Below the pieces are notes generated by a model. The model was not told the DNA's origin and did no database searches. It saw only the letters and a program-made list of their open reading frames with translations. Positions 59,999 to 64,000 of a stretch of DNA of 64,000 nt are shown here, one piece after another (position 1 is the first letter of the stretch; the number at the start of each line of letters is the position of its first letter). This stretch comes from ATZT02 sp046048135 (GTDB lineage Bacteria; Actinomycetota; Actinomycetes; S36-B12; UBA5976). The position numbers were made by a program, and so were the translations under genes. The stretch lies in assembly GCA_046048135.1 (NCBI GenBank), contig JBJOGR010000050.1:1-64000 (forward strand), given 5' to 3'.

Positions 59999-60460
59999 TT
60001 AGCCTAATTTTGCTTTAACTTTTGCAGCTAAAAGTGCACCATCTGTTCTACCCACAGTTTTAGGTTGAACAATTTTCATAACAACACCCATTGCTTTTCC
60101 ACCTTCAGCACCTTGCGCTTTTGCTTCAGCAATTGCTTCATCAATAATTTTGTTTAATTCATCTTCAGTTAATGCTTGGGGCAAATATTTTTCTAACACT
60201 TTAAGTTCTGCAGCTTCTTTGTCTGCTAAATCTTTTCGATTGGCTTGATTAAAAGCTTCAACTGATTCTTTTCTTTTTTTAGCTTCTTTTGTCAAAACAC
60301 TTAGAACTTCTGTATCACTTAAAACTTTTGCTTCCTTGCCAGAAACTTCTTCATTGGTGATAGCCGTTAAAGCCATTCGAATAGTAGAAGATTTAACTGA
60401 ATCTTGATCTTTTAGACTTTGAGTCAAATCTTGTTTTAATTGCTCTTTTAAAGAAGTCAT
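59999..60460 (-). CDS. GatB/YqeY domain-containing protein
   Basis: A 153-residue helical protein starting MTSLKEQLKQDLTQSLK with KDSVKSSTIRMALTAI-type pattern and GGKAMGVVMKIVQP near the C-terminus, typical of the stand-alone YqeY proteins related to the tail of the GatB amidotransferase subunit. Function unclear; a tRNA-linked role is assumed from the fold. ATG 60460 is preferred to an upstream start at 60478; a CACAAT hexamer lies 6 nt before it. Confidence 0.85.
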   Translation of the reverse strand: MTSLKEQLKQDLTQSLKDQDSVKSSTIRMALTAITNEEVSGKEAKVLSDTEVLSVLTKEAKKRKESVEAFNQANRKDLADKEAAELKVLEKYLPQALTEDELNKIIDEAIAEAKAQGAEGGKAMGVVMKIVQPKTVGRTDGALLAAKVKAKLG

Positions 60461-60601
60461 ACCTCTATTGTGCCTCACAACTTATTGTTAAGTTGAAGTA
60501 GGTCAATAAGATTTGGACTTTTTTGCCCACTTTTGGCCTAGTAAATCTTCATGAATTTATAGCATCATTATCGCCATTGCATTACAAATGAGAGTAGAAA
60601 A

Positions 60602-60802
60602 TTGTCAAAGCGTCTGTTAAGGCCTGGCGAAGTAGCTGAACTATTTAAGGTCAATCCTAAAACTGTTAAAAGATGGGTGCAGGCAAATAAATTAAAAGCT
60701 ATTCAAACACCCGGTGGTCACTCTCGATTTGAATTTGATTACATCATGGACATGATTAAAAATTCACCAAAAGTATTACTAATCATCTTCTTTCTTTTGT
60801 AA
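60602..60802 (+). CDS. BldC-like small MerR-type DNA-binding protein
   Basis: A 66-residue protein consisting only of a winged-helix: LLRPGEVAELFKVNPKTVKRW (HTH, ~5-25) and GGHSRFEFDYIMDM (wing). This is the layout of actinobacterial BldC, a development regulator that binds DNA as head-to-tail oligomers. The hydrophobic tail VLLIIFFLL is not found in BldC and looks like run-on sequence. TTG start. It precedes a LuxR-type regulator gene by under 100 bp. Confidence 0.8.
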   Translation: MSKRLLRPGEVAELFKVNPKTVKRWVQANKLKAIQTPGGHSRFEFDYIMDMIKNSPKVLLIIFFLL

Positions 60803-60840
60803 TCAACCGTTCGTAAAAATCGGACATTTCAAAACCTATA

Positions 60841-60870
60841 TTGACTCCTAATTGAATTAAGTTGTTAAAT
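60841..60870 (+). promoter_or_regulatory. Predicted promoter of the LuxR-type regulator
   Basis: TTGACT (60841-60846), an 18-bp spacer and TTAAAT (60865-60870) make a good sigma70-type promoter. The mRNA would start near 60877, giving a ~22-nt leader. Confidence 0.55.
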
Positions 60871-60874
60871 TGAG

Positions 60875-60895
60875 ACACCTAATAAATTGAGGTGT
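60875..60895 (+). promoter_or_regulatory. Hairpin covering the ribosome-binding site of the LuxR-type gene
   Basis: ACACCT (60875-60880) pairs with AGGTGT (60890-60895), and the second arm contains the AGGTG ribosome-binding site that lies 4 nt before GTG 60899. The stem is short (6 bp, 9-nt loop). If it forms, it would dampen translation of the regulator. Confidence 0.45.
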
Positions 60896-60898
60896 TTT

Positions 60899-61648
60899 GT
60901 GTTAGATGATTGGCAACAATCAATTGCCACGATTCAAGAATTCATTAAATTTCTAAAGTATCCAAATTTGACAGAGCAAGATATTTGTCATCATTTGGTA
61001 ACTGATTCATTAAAAGATCATGGAATAATTTCTGCCTTTATTGTTCATTCAACAAATAGAGGAACAGTTAAGACTTCAGGACAATTTGGCATCACCAAAA
61101 CTTATGCAAGTAATTGGATGGAATTTCCAATTGATAGAAAAGTTCCTGTAACTGATGCAATTAAAGAAAATAAAATTGTTTGGGTAAACACTCTTCCTTA
61201 TTGGTCAGAAGAGTATAGAGAATTACAAAATTTTGAATTAGATAATCGATCAAAGACATTCATAGCAGTCCCTTATTCAAGTTTGAAATATCCAAAGGTT
61301 GTTTTAGGTTTGTTTTCAGACCGAGAACTTTCACCAAGTCCTGTTTTTGAATCATTAATTCAAATTTTGAGTAATTTATCTGGAATAAAACTTGATCAAG
61401 ATTATGAAAAAAGAGTTGAATCTTTAATTGAAAATAATAAGACTAAGAATCTAACCAGAAGACAAAAACAAATCGTTAATTTATTGATGCAAGAAAACTC
61501 AAATTCCGAGATTGCTGATTTTTTAGGTTATAGTATTTCAACTATTAAGCAAGAAATAAGTAAAATTTATTCCGAACTTGGTGTCAGAAATAGAGAAGAT
61601 TTAATTACTTATCTTTCAGGATTTACATCTCAACTCGAGAAACTTTAG
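60899..61648 (+). CDS. LuxR-type transcriptional regulator with N-terminal sensor-like domain
   Basis: A 249-residue regulator. Residues ~1-165 form an alpha/beta GAF-like domain (FIAVPYSSLKYPKVVLGLFSD strands). Residues ~180-245 are a LuxR/FixJ helix-turn-helix: LTRRQKQIVNLLMQENSNSE followed by IADFLGYSISTIKQEISKIY. There is no receiver aspartate. GTG 60899 is chosen because AGGTG precedes it. Its end overlaps convergent murA by 26 bp. Ligand and targets unknown. Confidence 0.8.
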   Translation: MLDDWQQSIATIQEFIKFLKYPNLTEQDICHHLVTDSLKDHGIISAFIVHSTNRGTVKTSGQFGITKTYASNWMEFPIDRKVPVTDAIKENKIVWVNTLPYWSEEYRELQNFELDNRSKTFIAVPYSSLKYPKVVLGLFSDRELSPSPVFESLIQILSNLSGIKLDQDYEKRVESLIENNKTKNLTRRQKQIVNLLMQENSNSEIADFLGYSISTIKQEISKIYSELGVRNREDLITYLSGFTSQLEKL

Positions 61649-62885
61649 CTCCTAAATTTTGTAAATTTTCTACAAAATTTGCATAACCTCTATCTACGTG
61701 ATGAACTTCGTGAACAAAAGTTGTGCCATCTGCAACTAATCCAGCCAGAACTAAAGAAGCACCTGCTCTTACATCAGTGCCTTCTACAGGAGCACCTGAT
61801 AAATCATCAATTCCTCTCACTAAACAATGATGACCATTAATTTTTACATCTGCACCAAGACGAGCTAATTCATTTACAAATCTAAATCTTGCTTCAAATA
61901 AGTTTTCAGTAACCATAGATGAACCTTGCGCAATTGCATTAAGGGCAATCATTTGAGGTTGTAAATCTGTGGGAAATCCAGGATAAGGAAGGGTGACTAT
62001 GTCAACTGCTTTTGGTCTTTGTCGCATTGTCACATGTAATCGATCATCTACAGATTTAATTTCAGCACCTGTATCTCGTAATTTTTCTAAAACTAATTCC
62101 ATATCTGTTGGTCTTACTCCATGAATTGTTATGTCACCTTGCGTTATTACTGCTGCGATCGCCCAAGTTCCTGCCACAATTCGATCAGGAACAACATCGT
62201 GAGTTGTTGGATTTAATTTCTCAACTCCAGTTATTTCTAAAACACTTGAACCAATTCCATCAATTTTTGCACCCATTTTTACCAACATCTGACATAAATC
62301 AACAATTTCAGGTTCGCGAGCAACATTTTCAATCGTGGAAGTTCCTTTAGCTAACGTGGCAGCCATTACTACGTTTTCAGTTGCACCAACACTTGGAAAA
62401 TCAAGAGCAATATTTGTGCCAGATAAGCCATTTTCTGCACGCACAATTAAATAGCCATGTTCACTATGTACATCGCATCCTAATTTTTCTAAACCTTGCA
62501 AATGAATATCTAAACCACGAGAACCAATGGCATCTCCTCCAGGAAGAGCAATATCTGCTTCAAAACATCTTGCAACTAAAGGACCAAGTACTGAAATTGA
62601 AGCACGCATTTTTCTTACTAAGTCATAATCTGCTTTATGGCCAATTTTTTCCGGAACTTCAATAACTATTTTTGAATTTTTTGAATCATGTGAAACTTGG
62701 CAGCCTAATCTTCTTAAAAGTTCAGCCATAATTTCAACATCTAAAATATTTGGGACATTTGTTAAAGTTGTGGTTCCCTGTGCCATAAGGGATGCAGCCA
62801 TTAGTTTTAAAACACTATTTTTTGCACCAGGAACATAGACATCGCCTTTTAAAGGTCCTGATTTTTCAACTTTGAATGCTTCCAT
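61623..62885 (-). CDS. murA: UDP-N-acetylglucosamine 1-carboxyvinyltransferase
   Basis: First committed step of peptidoglycan synthesis. 420 residues in two inverse barrels; GAKNSVLKLMAASL (~20-33) with Lys22-like residue and LPGGDAIGSRGLDIHLQGL are typical. The catalytic-loop position that is Cys115 in E. coli and Asp in mycobacteria reads CFEADIALPGGDA here, where the residue just before 'ALPGG' region should be examined to judge fosfomycin sensitivity. TACTCT lies 8 nt before the ATG, fitting leaderless transcription. Confidence 0.96.
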   Translation of the reverse strand: MEAFKVEKSGPLKGDVYVPGAKNSVLKLMAASLMAQGTTTLTNVPNILDVEIMAELLRRLGCQVSHDSKNSKIVIEVPEKIGHKADYDLVRKMRASISVLGPLVARCFEADIALPGGDAIGSRGLDIHLQGLEKLGCDVHSEHGYLIVRAENGLSGTNIALDFPSVGATENVVMAATLAKGTSTIENVAREPEIVDLCQMLVKMGAKIDGIGSSVLEITGVEKLNPTTHDVVPDRIVAGTWAIAAVITQGDITIHGVRPTDMELVLEKLRDTGAEIKSVDDRLHVTMRQRPKAVDIVTLPYPGFPTDLQPQMIALNAIAQGSSMVTENLFEARFRFVNELARLGADVKINGHHCLVRGIDDLSGAPVEGTDVRAGASLVLAGLVADGTTFVHEVHHVDRGYANFVENLQNLGAKVSRVEM

Positions 62886-62944
62886 GACTCACCAGAGTAC
62901 CCAACCAAAGTGTGCAAACTGCATTTCAGACATAGGCTCTACTC

Positions 62945-63517
62945 ATGGTTAATTTAACTCGCATCTATACCCGCACCGGTGATGATGGAACTACGGCTTT
63001 GGGAGATATGTCTAGAGCCTTAAAAACAGATTTAAGACTTGAAGCTTTTGCAGATGTAGATGAAGCAAATTCTGCAATTGGAGTGGCAATTGCCATGGGA
63101 GATTTAGATCAAGATGTTAAAGATTTATTGACCAGAGTTCAAAATGATTTATTTGATGTTGGAGCAGATTTAGCTACTCCGGTTGGAAAGAAAAACGATG
63201 TTCCCCAATTAAGAGTTTTGCCAAATTATGTTGATGCATTAGAAAAAGCAATTGATCATTACAACTCATTTTTGCAACCACTAAATTCATTTATTCTTCC
63301 CGGAGGAACTCCAGGTGCGGCACTACTTCATGTTGCTAGAACTATTGTGAGACGTGCTGAAAGATCAACTTGGACAGCTTTGACTGCTCACAAAATTGTT
63401 ATGACAGAAACTCCAGCAAGATATTTAAATCGATTATCTGATTTATTGTTTGTGTTGGCTCGTTATGCCAATAGGAACCAAGGTGATGTCTTATGGGTTC
63501 CTGGTGCAAATAGATAA
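62945..63517 (+). CDS. Cob(I)alamin adenosyltransferase (PduO type)
   Basis: Transfers the adenosyl group of ATP to cob(I)alamin. 190 residues with the ATP-binding N-terminus YTRTGDDGTTALGD (~8-21) and the C-terminal VRRAERSTW plus YLNRLSDLLFVLARY. It implies use of adenosylcobalamin although no corrinoid synthesis gene is in view. TAGGCT lies 6 nt before the ATG without a ribosome-binding site. Confidence 0.93.
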   Translation: MVNLTRIYTRTGDDGTTALGDMSRALKTDLRLEAFADVDEANSAIGVAIAMGDLDQDVKDLLTRVQNDLFDVGADLATPVGKKNDVPQLRVLPNYVDALEKAIDHYNSFLQPLNSFILPGGTPGAALLHVARTIVRRAERSTWTALTAHKIVMTETPARYLNRLSDLLFVLARYANRNQGDVLWVPGANR

Positions 63518-63518
63518 C

Positions 63519-63848
63519 TTAAACTAACTTTTTTAAAACTTCCTTAGCAATTTTTTCATCTTTTGGCCAAACCATTATTTGAGGACCCTCTAACGTAAAG
63601 GCAAGTGTGGCTTTGATGTTGTTTGCTAATAATTTTTGTCTTAATTTTTCTCCATCAGCGTAATTTTCTGGATTTATTATTGGCACTAACATTCCATAAT
63701 CATCTTTAAAGCTAGCTTTGGTTGGTCTTTCAATTAGCGAGGATTTCTTAGGGCTATAAGCCCATTTCAAAATTGCTACAAATATTAAAATACCTATTCC
63801 CACTAATAGTGGAACAAGTAAATATGTAGTGCTGCCCCAAGTCATCAT
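63519..63848 (-). CDS. Conserved actinobacterial single-helix membrane protein
   Basis: A 109-residue protein: one membrane helix (YLLVPLLVGIGILIFVAIL, ~9-27), a basic linker (KKSSLIERP), and a small alpha/beta domain (~47-109) with GMLVPIINPENYADGEKLRQ and LEGPQIMVWPKDEKIAKEV. The domain resembles DUF2007-like 'putative signal-transducing' domains, in which an alpha-beta unit with a conserved small residue binds unknown ligands. It is found beside nucS in related genomes as far as I recall. No function can be assigned. Confidence 0.55.
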   Translation of the reverse strand: MMTWGSTTYLLVPLLVGIGILIFVAILKWAYSPKKSSLIERPTKASFKDDYGMLVPIINPENYADGEKLRQKLLANNIKATLAFTLEGPQIMVWPKDEKIAKEVLKKLV

Positions 63849-63893
63849 GTATGCAATTGTTGCGCACTTTCAGCAATCCGGCATCATCAAGTT

Positions 63894-64000
63894 ATGAGAC
63901 TTCTCGTGGCCAAATGCACAGTTGATTATGTGGGAAGACTTACTGCCCATTTACCTGAAGCCACTAGACTAATTCTTTTTAAAGCAGATGGATCTGTTTC
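63894..64000 (+). CDS. nucS: Endonuclease NucS (N-terminus only, cut by window edge)
   Basis: The first 35 codons read MRLLVAKCTVDYVGRLTAHL followed by PEATRLILFKADGSV, which is the highly conserved N-terminal opening of actinobacterial/archaeal NucS (EndoMS). NucS cuts mismatched double-stranded DNA and replaces MutS/MutL in actinobacteria. The ATG at 63894 has no ribosome-binding site nearby. The rest lies outside the window. Confidence 0.9.
   Translation, partial: MRLLVAKCTVDYVGRLTAHLPEATRLILFKADGSV

Noticed and set aside
62886..62944. Cobalamin riboswitch before the adenosyltransferase gene
   Set aside because: The spacer is only 59 bp, too short for the ~200-nt aptamer, and lacks the B12 box.

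Overview
The window is chromosomal DNA of an AT-rich (by eye about one-third G+C), gene-dense actinobacterium. The lineage call rests on gene content and order: hom-thrC-thrB-rho-rpmE-prfA-prmC-tsaC-glyA-wecA-atpI-atpZ-atpBEFHAGDC, a Rho with an Arg/Asp/Asn-rich insertion, a DUF6459 (Rv3235-like) gene beside secA, a BldC-like small regulator, GuaB1 with CBS domains, DUF3817, and the start of nucS at the right edge. Low G+C, very short spacers, frequent 1-14 bp overlaps and the absence of mobile elements suggest a streamlined planktonic actinobacterium (Nanopelagicales/acI-like or a marine relative). The exact taxon is an inference.

Layout: 1-6.9 kb holds comF (cut by the edge), secA, the DUF6459 gene, an unusual three-gene set (tandem-module protein, SAF-domain membrane protein, CpaE/TadZ-like ATPase) and a HAD hydrolase. 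6.8-14 kb holds DUF2505, transporters (DMT, TauE/SafE, BioY), a degenerate ADP-ribosylglycohydrolase, a PfkB kinase, a DUF4349 lipoprotein and an FAD glycerol-3-phosphate dehydrogenase. 14-33.3 kb is a large nucleoside uptake and catabolism region: cdd, an MTA/MTI phosphorylase, an MTA/SAH-type deaminase, an SDR, deoA, a complete BMP-type nucleoside ABC transporter and adenosine deaminase on +; a truncated and a full aldehyde dehydrogenase, deoC, a phosphopentomutase candidate and punA on -; then guaB1 and an NCS2 purine permease. 33.4-41.9 kb holds an S51 peptidase, DedA, heme oxygenase, a HAD phosphatase, tRNA-Arg(CCG), argS, a DUF3048 protein, lysA and a DMT exporter. 41.9-60 kb holds threonine synthesis, translation termination and modification genes, glyA, wecA and the complete F1Fo ATP synthase operon. 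60-64 kb holds YqeY, two regulators, murA, a corrinoid adenosyltransferase and nucS (partial).

The central 19 kb reads as one pathway. Imported nucleosides are deaminated (Cdd, Add, MtaD-like) and phosphorolysed (DeoA, PunA, MTI phosphorylase). The pentose-1-phosphates pass through the mutase, deoxyribose-5-phosphate is split by DeoC, the acetaldehyde can be oxidised by the adjacent ALDH, and bases and GMP are recycled by the NCS2 permease and GuaB1. No transcriptional regulator is encoded in this region.

No CRISPR array, insertion sequence, prophage or rRNA was seen, and no gene-free stretch exceeds 200 bp. Noncoding features include one tRNA, several strong hairpins or terminators, an inverted repeat at the heme oxygenase promoter, and a set of -10-like hexamers 6-8 nt before start codons that suggest leaderless transcripts.
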